Shown piece by piece: positions 54,033 to 64,000 of a stretch of DNA of 64,000 nt (position 1 is its first letter; every line of letters starts with the position of its first letter). The translations under genes and the position numbers were made by a program. Below the pieces are notes generated by a model. It did no database searches and was not told the DNA's origin. It saw only the letters and a program-made list of their open reading frames with translations. This stretch comes from Pinus tabuliformis (taxonomy: Eukaryota; Streptophyta; Pinopsida; Pinales; Pinaceae). Location: NCBI GenBank assembly GCA_031772625.1, contig CM062810.1:703101519-703165518 (forward strand), given 5' to 3'.

Positions 54033-55213
54033 CTACTTCTTGTTGATTTTGTCAAAAATTTTAGTATGACAACCTTCAATTCCATTATTATCATTTCCCC
54101 CCATTTGTAAGCTGAAAGGAGAGACAATCAACATTTGATTTTGGAACTCCCCCCCTTGAGGTGTAGGAGATTTCACCATCTTCATTTTACTGTATAATTT
54201 GTCTTCATGTGAAACTAAATCCTTCGGTAACACATAGACAACTATTTGACTGTAGATGACCACTTCCAAGGATCAATCCATGAGTAATTGATCTTCACTC
54301 TAGGTGGTTGATTTCTCTTGCAGCATCTTTCGGATGAATGATTTTTCTTGCCACAATGGTGACAAGGATGGAGGTCAAAGGATTTACTCTCCATATGGCC
54401 ATTTCGTTTACAATGGTTACACTTAACCATATTCTGATCATTGTCGAGAAAACCAACACTTACAAACTGAACTGGCCTTGAGAAATTTGGAACAAACAAA
54501 GTGTTTTATTTGTTGTATCCTAGGCCATGACAGTCTTTGTTGAAGGATATTTCTTCCCAAGGTCTGATCACTTTATTGGAAAGACTATCCTGTTGTTGTT
54601 CTTCATACTTGTTGCTTCTGCTAACATTCTCTCCTTGATTTATTAAACCTTCTATGTCACGTTCGACATCAATCACTAACAGTTCATCGATTTGACATGT
54701 TGCATCAAACTGATCAATTTGATCTTTGGTACTACTTGTTGCATCATTAAGTAGTACAACTGGTTGGTTGAGATCACTCATGTCACAACTTATATCAACC
54801 TGATTGATTAGTTCATCTGTGCACAACTTATATCAACTTGCTTGATTAGATCATCTGTGTTGTAACCTTCATTAATATGTTGAATAAGATCACTTGTATC
54901 ACAACTTTCATTTGTTGTTGTGATGAGGTCTTTTGTGTCACAACTTGCATCTATCTTCTCTACACATTGTGCATCAAGTAAATCTTTCTTTTCACTTAAT
55001 TTGAAGTGCATGAATGAGTTTTTCTTTCACTTTGAGCTCAATTTGAAAGTCTTTCATTGCTTCTAATGTACTGGTCATTTCATTGAATAAGGTTTGACTT
55101 TGCTTCAACTTCCATTCCAGTATTTCAATTTTGTTCTATAACTCATGATTGCAATCTTGCAAATCTTTAATCTCCAGTTCTGCACTTTGAAGACGTTTTC
55201 CTCCTTTACCCAT
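54033..55213 (-). pseudogene. gag-like gene of the non-autonomous element, broken
   Basis: ATG at 55213 starts MGKGGKRLQSAELEIKDLQD, a coiled-coil region that continues past a stop as NKIEILEWKLKQSQTLFNEM. An acidic stretch follows with repeated phrases (DISCDMSDLNQ, ESCDTSDLIQ, YNTDDLIKQ, ELINQVDISC). Near 54420-54330 come MVKCNHCKRNGH and CHHCGKKNHSSERC: a complete zinc knuckle preceded by a damaged one. Frameshifts near 55010, 54826 and 54500 and stops break it. The order coiled coil, acidic repeats, knuckle, with no pol after it, suggests a gag-derived packaging protein. Confidence 0.7.
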
Positions 55214-57189
55214 TATGGGTTTTGACACGCTCGCTTGTACTCGCTCACTTGCTTGCTTGATTTTGCTTGATGGTTGCTTGTAACACTTGCGGGATTTGAA
55301 GATCTCGCTCACTTGAATTCTTGAACTTGTGTGCCTAATTTAGTTTATCAATGGAATGGTTGAACTCACGCTCGCTTGAACTTTGTGAATGTTTCAATCG
55401 GCTTGACGCTTACTTGAAATTTCTGTTAACAAATGAACACACGCTCGTTTGAATTTTGTACTAGGATGAGGGTGTCGGATACCACCGAAAATGCACCCAA
55501 TGTTTACAATGACAAGTTCAAATGATATTGACTCACTTGAAGAGAATTGACTCAGTTGAGGAGAATTGACTTACTTTACCTCCTATAAATTCACAAGTTG
55601 GGTGTCGGTTTTGACCGAAAATGCACCTTTACAATTCAACTCAATTTCATTTGAATTTGTTTACAAGTTAACTTACAAATTATGATTTTTCAAGTTACAC
55701 AATGACCAATTGTCGTTGAATGTTGATGTAGTCTTTTGAAATGCATGAGTTTGTAGTTGCATTAACTTGATTGCCTTGCATGAATTTGCTTGTTGATGTA
55801 GAATGTTGATGTTGCCAACTTTGATTATGTGTTGTAGTTGCGCAAATGCATGTGATTGTTTGTGCTTGATTGAATGCTCATTGCAGCTTCTTAATTTCAA
55901 GTGCTTTGATTAATGTGCTTGTTTCTTTCACTTGCTTTAGACTCCTTGTGTGTGTTAGCTAAGATAATTGTAGTGTCAAAACTAGACACAAAACATGCAT
56001 TTTCAATCACTACACAAGGTGTACCTAAGATCTCCTTATTCAATTTCAGGCGGATCTAGGACACATCAACACCACAAAAAATATTTTTTTATTAAATATT
56101 GAAATACATCAACCTTCTATCTTTGAAACTTCTCAAAATTCCAAAACTCCTTGAAAATTTTCAAAACTGCTTGGAAGCAAATTGTCTTCAAAACTGACTC
56201 ACCCACTTTCTTCAACAAAATATTAAAATGACCTCCTTAACAAATACACCTTATCACTCCATTACAAGGAAATAAGCCCTTACTTTATAAAAATCCCACT
56301 TGTCACTCCACACTAAAAAAAATGCACACTTATCTCTCCACTTTTAAAAATTGCACCTTCCTTTTACTTTAGAAACATAAACTAAATATGGGTCTCGAAC
56401 CTTCCTTTCACTTTAGACACGTTTATTACAATGCTATACACTTTCTCACTCTATTAAAAAAAAATAAAAAAAAAAAATCTTTTAAATTCCCATTTAAAAG
56501 AATTTTAATGAGTCGCTTTAATAAAGTGAGTTAAAAATTGAATTCAGGTTTATGGAGTTATTTGAAAAAATAACATGCATTCACAAAATTTGATCGAAAG
56601 CTACTGCGGCACATGAAATTCTTCACTGAAAGCACCGCCTCTTTGACTGTTTACTGGAAATTCTTCGAAAGGATCAGGCACGTCCTCCATTACAACCAAC
56701 GTCGTCTTCATCATTTTCTGCGATTTTTAAATTCTTGCATATCAATGTAACTGTCTCCCTTGGGATTTGCTTCTTGCATATCGCTACAAGGTCTGTGCGC
56801 TACAAGCATCTTCAAACTTGACCGGTGTACCTCAGATCTTCAAGAATAGGTCCAAGTATCCATTCGTTGAATTGGATGCTGGAAGGTCAGGATAATTCCC
56901 ATGTTAAGAAACACAACCGCGAAATTCACACACCATTTCCTATGCAATCATTAAATTGTTCGTTTTATTTCCTCTAGCGTTTTTCCACTAGTAATTGCAC
57001 ACGACTCCAAGCTCCATGCACAATGTGTCCATGCAACAGCGTATTGAACTGGCCACATCATGCTACAATATCCTCACTCACATGCTGCTTTGTTCATACA
57101 CAGAGTTGCATACACCTCCGTGCTCTAGCATTCCTCCCACACGCAAAAGGAATTCACACAATAGGTTGCATGCTCCGTAGATCTTTTTA
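55214..57189 (-). other. Leader of the non-autonomous element
   Basis: Long untranslated leader on the minus strand. The phrase GGGTGTCGG...ACCGAAAATGCACC occurs twice (55468-55498 and 55599-55628). CTCGCTTGAACTT-type phrases repeat near 55220-55470. No ORF is supported. Confidence 0.5.
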
Positions 57190-57201
57190 GCTCTAATACC
57201 A
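57190..57201 (-). other. Primer binding site of the non-autonomous element
   Basis: The minus strand reads TGGTATTAGAGC, one mismatch to the iMet PBS TGGTATCAGAGC, two bases from the LTR edge. Confidence 0.88.
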
Positions 57202-57203
57202 CA

Positions 57204-57587
57204 TGTAGAATATTAAACAAAATTAACAGACATGAAAAAATACCAGAGAAATAGAAATGGTGGAAAAGGCCTCAGCCTTACTGTATTCCTCTCATAATGC
57301 AATGTACAAATAATGATAATAGTACAAATAAATACATGAGGAAGTTTGTCTCAAGATAGTACGTCTATCTTGGACACTATGGTTGAGCAAATATCTCAAC
57401 CAAACACTAATCTAGGAGCCTAACTAGTTGGAGAGAATCTCTCAACCAACTAGGCCTAAACTAACTCCTAACCATGAGGAACAAACTCAATCTAGAAATG
57501 TAGGATTAAATCCAACTTTCTTGATTTTAATTAAATTAATTGTTTTGGACTTATAATTGTTTTCATCACATGAGAGTGAGGCTAACA
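57204..57587 (-). repeat. 5' LTR of the non-autonomous element
   Basis: 384 bases; starts TGTAGAATATT and ends GGCTAACA on the plus strand; followed by ATTAA. Confidence 0.93.
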
Positions 57588-57900
57588 ATTAAATCCTGAA
57601 GTGTTGAATTGAAAGCTCCCAAATCATGCCTATGTATTTTAATTTGTCAACAATTCTTATTTGGTATGTCTGAAGGAAGTCATAGAACCCCTAAAAGAAT
57701 TATATTGTCCTGTTAAGTGGCTAAAGGTTCTTATCCTTTTGGAAACAATGCATAATTGTTTGTAATTATTCCTTTGATATTGGATCTATCAGTGCCTTAT
57801 TACCCACCTCACCTACAAAACTGGGAAAATATGAAGTCATATTTAACTCTCTCTAAAATTTATTCTATTATCTTCTTTATAAATTCCCTCAAAATGGCCT
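57588..57900 (-). pseudogene. LINE, part 1 (upstream of the insertion)
   Basis: On the minus strand, pieces such as ELQTIMHCFQKDKNL, GFYDFLQTYQIRIVDKLKYI and MIWELSIQHFRI correspond to the region just before the RT core of plant LINEs. They lead into the FRPISLCN segment at 53220 once the LTR element is removed. Stops throughout; the 5' end is not found. Confidence 0.55.
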
Positions 57901-58130
57901 GTTGATGAGAAAATTTCTCCTCGAGATGAGACACCTTCTCATGAGGAAAATTTTGTTGATAAACAACATATTGAGGCAATTGTTAATTATAATTATGAGA
58001 TGTTCTAAGAGAAAAAAGCTCTGCTATTTAGTAAAGGCTATGCACGAATGTTAGTGATTTGGTACGAGGAAAGACATGGGCAGTGAGGGAATTGTGGAGA
58101 TTCCCTACAACTCTTTTCTCAAATGTGACA
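57901..58130. other. Intergenic, nothing recognised
   Basis: An imperfect inverted phrase GAGAAAATTTCTCCTCGAGA ... TCTCATGAGGAAAATTTT is visible at 57907-57950. No gene. Confidence 0.4.
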
Positions 58131-58132
58131 TG

Positions 58133-58400
58133 TGAGGATGTATGCTTATTAAACAACTATATTTGAGAACAAGCACCACTTTGAAGGCAAGATTGTTTTG
58201 GATATAGGCGTAGGAAGTGGTAATTTGGTAATCTAGTATGCACAAGCTGGTGCAAGGAAAGTTTATGTTGTTGAAGCAACCAAAATGTTAGAACATGTAT
58301 GTCCACATGTAATAAAAAATGGTGCTAGCCACATTGTTGATGGAAATGAAGGATCTATGGAGGATGTCATGTTTCTTGAAAAGTTGATGTCAATTCCAAA
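58133..58400 (+). pseudogene. PRMT10-like arginine methyltransferase fragment
   Basis: The plus-strand frame gives ENKHHFEGKIVLDIGVGSGN, then YAQAGARKVYVVEATKMLEH and NEGSMEDVMFLEK. These are motif I (usually V-L-D-x-G-x-G-S-G), post-I (V-x-x-V-E-A) and motif II of protein arginine N-methyltransferases, which use S-adenosylmethionine to methylate Arg. The E-A-T-K-M form points to plant PRMT10. A stop sits inside the fold (after GNLVI) and the following catalytic segment with the double-E loop is missing, so it is a dead fragment. No intron is visible in the segment, so it may be a processed or transposon-borne copy. Confidence 0.8.
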
Positions 58401-58501
58401 GAAAAATAAATCCTAACTCGAATCCTCCATGTTAATGATGACTCTTACCAATAACATCATATGTTGTTAGACATGTTATGTAACGTCAAGTACATTTGAA
58501 G

Positions 58502-58589
58502 GCATAATATACAGAAAGAAAGCAAAAATGCATTTGTAAAAGCAAGCATAATATACAGAAAGAAAGCAGAAATGCATTTGTAAAAGCCA
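58502..58589. repeat. 44-bp tandem duplication
   Basis: GCATAATATACAGAAAGAAA... occurs at 58502-58545 and 58546-58589 with one substitution. Confidence 0.9.
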
Positions 58590-61402
58590 AAATAGTTCAT
58601 GAAAGACAAGATTCCAAACCAGAAATCTTCATTCCCATAAACATATTCATTCCCATGGACAACCAGTTTCTTCATGATCTAAGCACACTTTAGAAGAAAA
58701 TGAGAAAAAGAAAATCATATATATGGTATTGCTAGACTTTGTCAAAATTTACAAGAAAAATATCATCACTATCAAAACTATCAATTTTGAATACACTAAA
58801 CTAGCAGAAAATAGTTTGAGGGATCTAGACTAAACTCAAAATTTAAGATGGAGAGAGTGTGTGATTCTTCTTAGCATGATAACTATTTGTGAGGTGTTTT
58901 CAATTTTATTCTTATTCCAATATTCACTTATTATTATTAGAGTGTATCTTCTTTAGTTCATCTAATAGCTATCAAAACAAAGAAACAAGAACACAATATG
59001 TTGGCATTATGCCAGGGCCAAAACCTCTCCCTCTTGGAGAGGAAAACCGGCAAAAAATTCTTCTTATTGAGATTCCAATTGACAAATACCAAGAAGATGG
59101 CCCTTGACCTACTAGGCCACTCCAAGACCAATACACCAATCCTCTTCCTTGTCACTGATGAGATCATCATCATCATTACTATACCATGACTGCTCCTTTA
59201 TCTAGATCACTGATGCACCATGACTGCTTCTTCATTTAGACCTTCATCATTATTGTGCCAATGCTACACCTTCATTGAGAACTTGATGTGCCACTGCTTT
59301 TCCTTCACCGAGAATATATATAACATCAATATAGATCTCCACTAGAGGTATATATATATATAGCTATACCAAAACCTTCATCTTTGTTAGGATCATGACT
59401 GTTATCATGCTCACAGAAATGTTGAGGACATGCTGTGTCTAGGATATATATAATACACTGAGATCCTTTCTCTATCAGTAATGCCGAGATTATGATTGCA
59501 TCTTTTTCTGTACTATGATTTTCACTGAGATTTTAGCCATGTTCTCCTTGCACCGAGGTCAACTGCAACTATACCAAGATTGTATTACAATGACCCTGTA
59601 ACTAGGCCAAGATTGCAGTGAGATCACTGTACTTATCACCGAGATTCTGTACCTTCTTGTAACCATATGATATTGTAGACCTGTCTAAGATTCTTGACTG
59701 TAATCATCACCGAGATTGTACCTTCCTGCACCTCCGAAGTTATAGAGGAATCTAAAATTATGTCTTCTCTTTTTTTGTGCAGACCCTGACTGGGTATATA
59801 TGGTGGTTTTCCCCTGTATTTGAGCTGACAAGTCCACCAAAGAGATGTGTCTCCATATGTGAGTTGACTTCATGATAATATTCATTTTGAGGCCGACTTA
59901 ATTGTTCTCTTCATCGTTTTGCTTGTAGTCTTCTTCACTGGAGGACAGTGCTTGTCTTGGAGGGCTACTTGACACTAGGTTGACCCATATTCATGCTCAA
60001 GAAGAGATATTTAACATGACTTTGATCCTTTGACTTTCCTAGACATATGAATGAGGAAGAAACTCGTTCGAATAATATACAAAAATAATCTTTCTTTTTC
60101 TTGTCAAGTACAAAGATCAAAATTACATTTACAAATATGGAACCTAGTTACACTTTTGTTCAACACCAAGCTCCCCAAGATGAAAAAATTACTTTTTATT
60201 AATGAGAATTACAAAGAAAAAGAATCCTTTTGACAGACCGAAATGCTCTTCTTCTCCCAATGAGCTTTACAATAAGAGGTATCTTTACAAAGGTCTCCTC
60301 AAGAATCAAATAGGTCCACCTATGATTACAGTTTGAAAAACACTTCAAAAGAGTAGATCAGATCCTCCTTAGCTCACACTCTCCAAATAGAGATGATTTG
60401 ACAACCAAGCTTGCTCACTGTTTAGGAGACAAGAGCCTTTGAAAATCTGAAATCCCAGCTCAAGAATGAGTAATGAATCTCTACAAGAGTGATGGCTTGA
60501 AACCAGTGAAGAACTTCCTACAACAACCAAAGATTAGTAGCTAAATAAATTCACACTGGATAATAAAGATTCCCTCAAAGAAAATTGTGTTTAGGTCAGC
60601 AGGTATATTGTATCCTCTTTAATATAGCTCAGAATTTCTCCAAGGATGTGACCTCAACTGCTTTTTATCTTTCAACAAAGTGATGACATTCATAGCAGAG
60701 ATCATTCTAGTGCAACTTTCTTTTGTTAAATATGTTGAATATCAGCCTTACAAGATGCTCAAAATGTCAATGATTATTATTCCTACAAAACAGATATTAG
60801 ATCTTTGCAAAATATCTTTATATCAGTGATCTAGAGACTCTCACAGCCAGGGATGAAACAAGCTAGAGACACCCAGGAGAGAACCTGCTACCAACTCCAG
60901 AGATGAACTCAGACTTGAGTTAAATTTTAATTAAATGTTAAGTTTTCAAGGCTTGAAATACTTTAGAATATTTTTGCAAATAATCAAGTGACCTCAGACC
61001 TTAGAGGCCTCTCACAATAGGTAAAATAATGGGTCTTTAGGCTCACAGTAAGGGTAAAAAAATAGTGTAGTTTCCTCTAAGAAATTACAATGTAAACCCA
61101 ACTTCAAAACCTGACAATTGTTTGCCTTAAAATTACGATAGAAAGCCTTCTAAAAGTTTGGTCAATTTCTGCCAATAAAACAGGGTTGGTATATCAGATC
61201 CAATGCCAAAATCATATGTATAAATCCTCAAAAATATTGTTGAAAAACGCCTGCAATGATCAAAGTTGGAAAGTAATGAAATATGGAAATGAAATGATGT
61301 CCTAGAGGCTGAAAAAGGTCTCAAAAAATATTCAAAGTGAGAAGACTGATGTTCAAACCCCTATGGATGTTAAAACAAATCCTCTGAGGTAAGTGACTAT
61401 GA
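58590..61402. other. Intergenic, low-complexity and repeat pieces
   Basis: A TA microsatellite lies at 59350-59360. Between 59150 and 59720 the phrases ACCGAGATT, CACTGAGA and CTTCATC recur irregularly. At 58768-58802 a 33-base stretch (TATCAAAACTATCAATTTTG...) matches the edge of the direct repeats at 61420 and 63319. The LTR-like stretch 60050-60400 cannot be paired. No gene is supported. Confidence 0.4.
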
Positions 61403-62120
61403 CAGAAAAACCTTCAGACTATCAAAACTATCAATTTTGAATACATTAAACTCCTAACACATCATACTCAAAACATAGGACAGAAAGTACAAAGTTGAAC
61501 TCTCAAACGTGCAACCTACCATTCATTAAATCTAGAAAACCAATACACTACTAAAGCTCAAAAATACCTTGCTATTCACTAGCACATAATTCAATCTCAC
61601 ACTCACAAAATTTGCAAAAATATTCACCTCCACTCCACCTTCTTTACAGATAAGGAAGGCTAGACGAGGAGACAAAAGTAGCCCATCCCTGTGGGCTCAA
61701 AAAGTAAAACCCCAACCTAATTCTATCTAGGGAAGTGTGCCCTCCTTTAACTAGAAGTTTCTCTAGCTCATACGCTTGAGCTAACTTTTAAAAAAAGCTC
61801 ATTGAAAGGCCTATTTCTAAATCTGGAAGTCAAACTCCAAAAGAATAAAAGCATCTCTTATAAAATTGGAATGCTAAGTTTGGCACAGTAATTATAAAAC
61901 TAGAAGTGGATGAGACTAATGCATGCATGCCGGAGGCATGCATGTGCCCTCTCAATCTTTCTCCTACATATCTACAGCGCATTATGCCAGACAACTTAGT
62001 GAATTGCACCCTCATTCTCCTCATTTACACCCTCATCATGATTGTACAACAACATTGAATAGGAATCCATACTACAACATGGAATTTGTGCACTTATAAA
62101 AAGGATTTTGACCGCTTATG
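61403..62120. repeat. Long direct repeat, copy 1 (718 bp or more)
   Basis: CAGAAAAA..TTCAGA.(T)ATCAAAACTATC starts both copies; period about 1.9 kb, identity high (roughly 90-95% by eye). It contains GCATGCATGCCGGAGGCATGCATG (61921-61944), a small hairpin with CATGCATG in both arms. LTR is the likeliest nature, but no PBS or PPT was found beside it. Confidence 0.75.
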
Positions 62121-63302
62121 AACAATCCAATCTTAGAAGGAAACTGCCTAGTTTGGTGGCCCATGACACTTTCAAAATTTGGGCCAGTATTTCAACTAGT
62201 TGAACCCCAAGAAGTGTGCTTCCTGGGGTATTTCTAACCTAGGATATAGGCATGTTCTTCTAGTGAAATTTCAGGTTCAAAGTATTATTTCTAATCTAGG
62301 GGAATATTCTTCTACTGAAATTTCAAGCTCAATGTATTTCTAAGTCAGTCATGATCTTTCCTTCTTTCAAAAATCTACGCATCTATGGTAGATAAAGGGA
62401 GAGTCAAAAGACTCATCTCCCATATCAGGAAAGGTCGAGAAAAGGACTGCAGACGATACACCCTCACTTCTCCTAAAACCTTAAGTTTTACTTCCTCTTC
62501 ACATCGAACTAATATGGTCCTAAAAAGGTCTTCACTGCTTGAGCTACTGCTGCAAAGGGTTCAACCCAGTAACATCGGGTTAGGATCTTCAAATCCATCT
62601 GAAATAAACAACCAAACCCCTAGTAAGACGAAGTTAAGACCTTACCACCTGCTTGAAAGGATCAACTCAACTCAATAAGACTGGCACAACCAAGGCCTTA
62701 ACTGACTCAAAGATTGACACTCCATTAGAAAGGGTAATCATGACCTTATTGGATTGACTTCCCTGAGAATATTTCAGGGGTTAATATTCACCATTTGGCT
62801 AGCTTTTACAAATTCATCCCAAAAAATTTTCCAATTCAAAACAAATATTGGCCCAAATGTCTATAATATCAAATTATTTTGCCAACATTTTTCTATAAAA
62901 TAGATAGAATCTTTAAAATATTAATGAAAATTACAAAATCCTTGCCAAATATCAATACTTCACACTTTTAGAAACATAAAGATAAGCTAAACTTTATACA
63001 CTTACGAGAAAATTATGATTCATTAAGAAATTGGCATGTGGTGATAGGAGACAGAGAAGCAAGTCTTTGTGATTGTTTCCTTTGTGAGAATGAAACATTG
63101 TTCGATGATGGTGTCACAGGTGACAGGAATTCAAAGCTCAGGGTATCAGAGCCAAGGGAAGATCCAAAATTTGCCCAATATTTTGGTACCATTCCTAATG
63201 GAATTTTTATACCTGCTGACTTAGAGATTTTCTAATACCATGAAAAACAAAATTTAGAGAATGGCAGGGACATTTTTCACTTTGAAAAACATAAAGCTAA
63301 AG
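62121..63302. other. DNA between the direct repeats
   Basis: 1.18 kb without a recognisable coding domain. GGTATCAGAGCC (63142-63153) matches a PBS core but is not next to either repeat. The open frames at 62385-62678 and 63038-63235 have no recognisable motif. Confidence 0.4.
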
Positions 63303-64000
63303 CAGAAAAATTTCAGACCATCAAAACTATCAATTTTGAATACACTAAACTCCTAACACATCATACTAAAAATATAAGACCAACCTGCAACCTACCTTTC
63401 ATTAAATCTAGAAAACCAGTACACTAATAAAGCTAAAAAAATACCCTGCTAGTCACTAGCACATAACTCAATCTCACACTCACAAAATTTGCAAAAATAT
63501 TCACCTCCACCCCGCCTTCTTTATATAGGAGGAAGGCTAGATGAGGAGACAAAAGTAGCCCATTCCTTTCGGCACCAAAATTAAAACCCCAACCTAATTC
63601 TATCTAGGGAAGTGTGCCCTCCTTTAACTGGAAGTTTCTCTAGCTCATGTGCTTGAGCTAACTTTCAAAAAAAAAATCTCATTGAAAAACATATTTCTAA
63701 ATCTAGAAGTAAAACTCCAAAAGAAGAAAAACATTTATTATAAAATTGGAATGCTAAATCTGGCACAGTAATTATAAAACTGGAAGTGGATGAGACTGAT
63801 GCATGCATGCTGGAGGCATGCATGTGCCCTCTCAATCTTTCTCCTACATAACTGCAGTGCAATATGCCATACAACTTAGTGAATTGCACCCTCATTCTCC
63901 TCAGATACACCCTCATCATGACTATTCAACAACCCTGCACAGGAATCCATATTACAACATGGAATTTGTGCACTTATAAAAAGGATTTTTACCACTTATG
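63303..64000. repeat. Long direct repeat, copy 2 (cut by window end)
   Basis: Matches 61403-62120. GCATGCATGCTGGAGGCATGCATG at 63801-63824 keeps the hairpin with one changed base in the arm. The right end lies outside the window. Confidence 0.75.

Larger units (their letters stand above)
53249..57587 (-). mobile_element. Non-autonomous LTR element with gag-like ORF, no pol
   Basis: LTRs 53249-53618 and 57204-57587 both run TGTAGAATATT...GGCTAACA and are flanked by ATTAA (53244-53248 and 57588-57592). On the minus strand the PBS reads TGGTATTAGAGC (57190-57201) and a G-run PPT lies next to 53618. The interior (3.6 kb) holds a coiled-coil/gag-like region and zinc knuckles, but no protease, RT, RNase H or integrase motif. 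It must have moved with enzymes from another element. Confidence 0.92.

Noticed and set aside
58769-58802. Third copy of the long direct repeat
   Set aside because: Only 33 bases match; too short to call a copy.
63142-63153. GGTATCAGAGCC as a PBS
   Set aside because: It is 160 bases from the nearest repeat edge and on the wrong side for either direct repeat.
1-64000. CRISPR arrays, rRNA genes, complete tRNA genes
   Set aside because: Tandem repeats here have no spacer regularity, and no rRNA or full tRNA cloverleaf was recognised; a tRNA scan would settle minor cases.

Overview
The window is nuclear DNA of a large-genome seed plant, probably a gymnosperm (inference). It is AT-rich and packed with nested LTR retrotransposons at different stages of decay. 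It also holds small fragments of host genes: an LRR array of the kind found in TIR-NBS-LRR proteins and a piece of a PRMT10-like methyltransferase. I see no intact host gene, rRNA gene or CRISPR array.

Layout. 1-1252: end of a Ty1/copia element (RNase H remnant plus 3' LTR). About 1815-2600: a degenerate array rich in TTGAC. 4705-10592: a complete but dead Ty3/gypsy chromovirus with both LTRs, PBS, gag, pol and PPT. 10593-17900: intergenic DNA with several local tandem duplications, a tRNA-like SINE candidate, a short LTR-element remnant, an 86-bp near-perfect hairpin and a fold-back element. 17885-18440: LRR pseudogene (minus). 21442-23456: a broken ORF that looks like a diverged relative of the ORF described next.

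23457-47712 is one nested complex. A Tekay/Del-like chromovirus on the minus strand (LTRs about 3.57 kb; internal 39610-44141) shares its left LTR with a second partial copy (23457-24393). That left LTR is split by two later insertions. One is a Tat-lineage element (24916-35475, CCTTC target duplication); the other is a 1063-bp solo LTR (38118-39180, CCTAC target duplication).

The Tat element is the most unusual object here. Its LTR is 3872 bp long, ends in TGTTATCAC...GTGATAACA, and carries its own TATA-like box, an array of TTTCGYAGCGC motifs in both orientations, a perfect 38-bp palindrome and a 572-codon ORF. The LTRs are almost identical, so insertion was recent, and the pol frame (1276 codons) is open. 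The end of the 5' LTR, the PBS, gag and the start of protease are deleted, with the breakpoint within about 12 bp of the palindrome centre.

47713-64000: LTR-like sequence, an inverted-repeat DNA element (about 49117-49563), an unidentified 212-codon open frame, a dead LINE (minus) split by a 4.3-kb non-autonomous LTR element (53249-57587, ATTAA target duplication), the PRMT fragment, and a long direct repeat (61403 and 63303) that runs off the window.

All alignments were made by eye; divergences are estimates.
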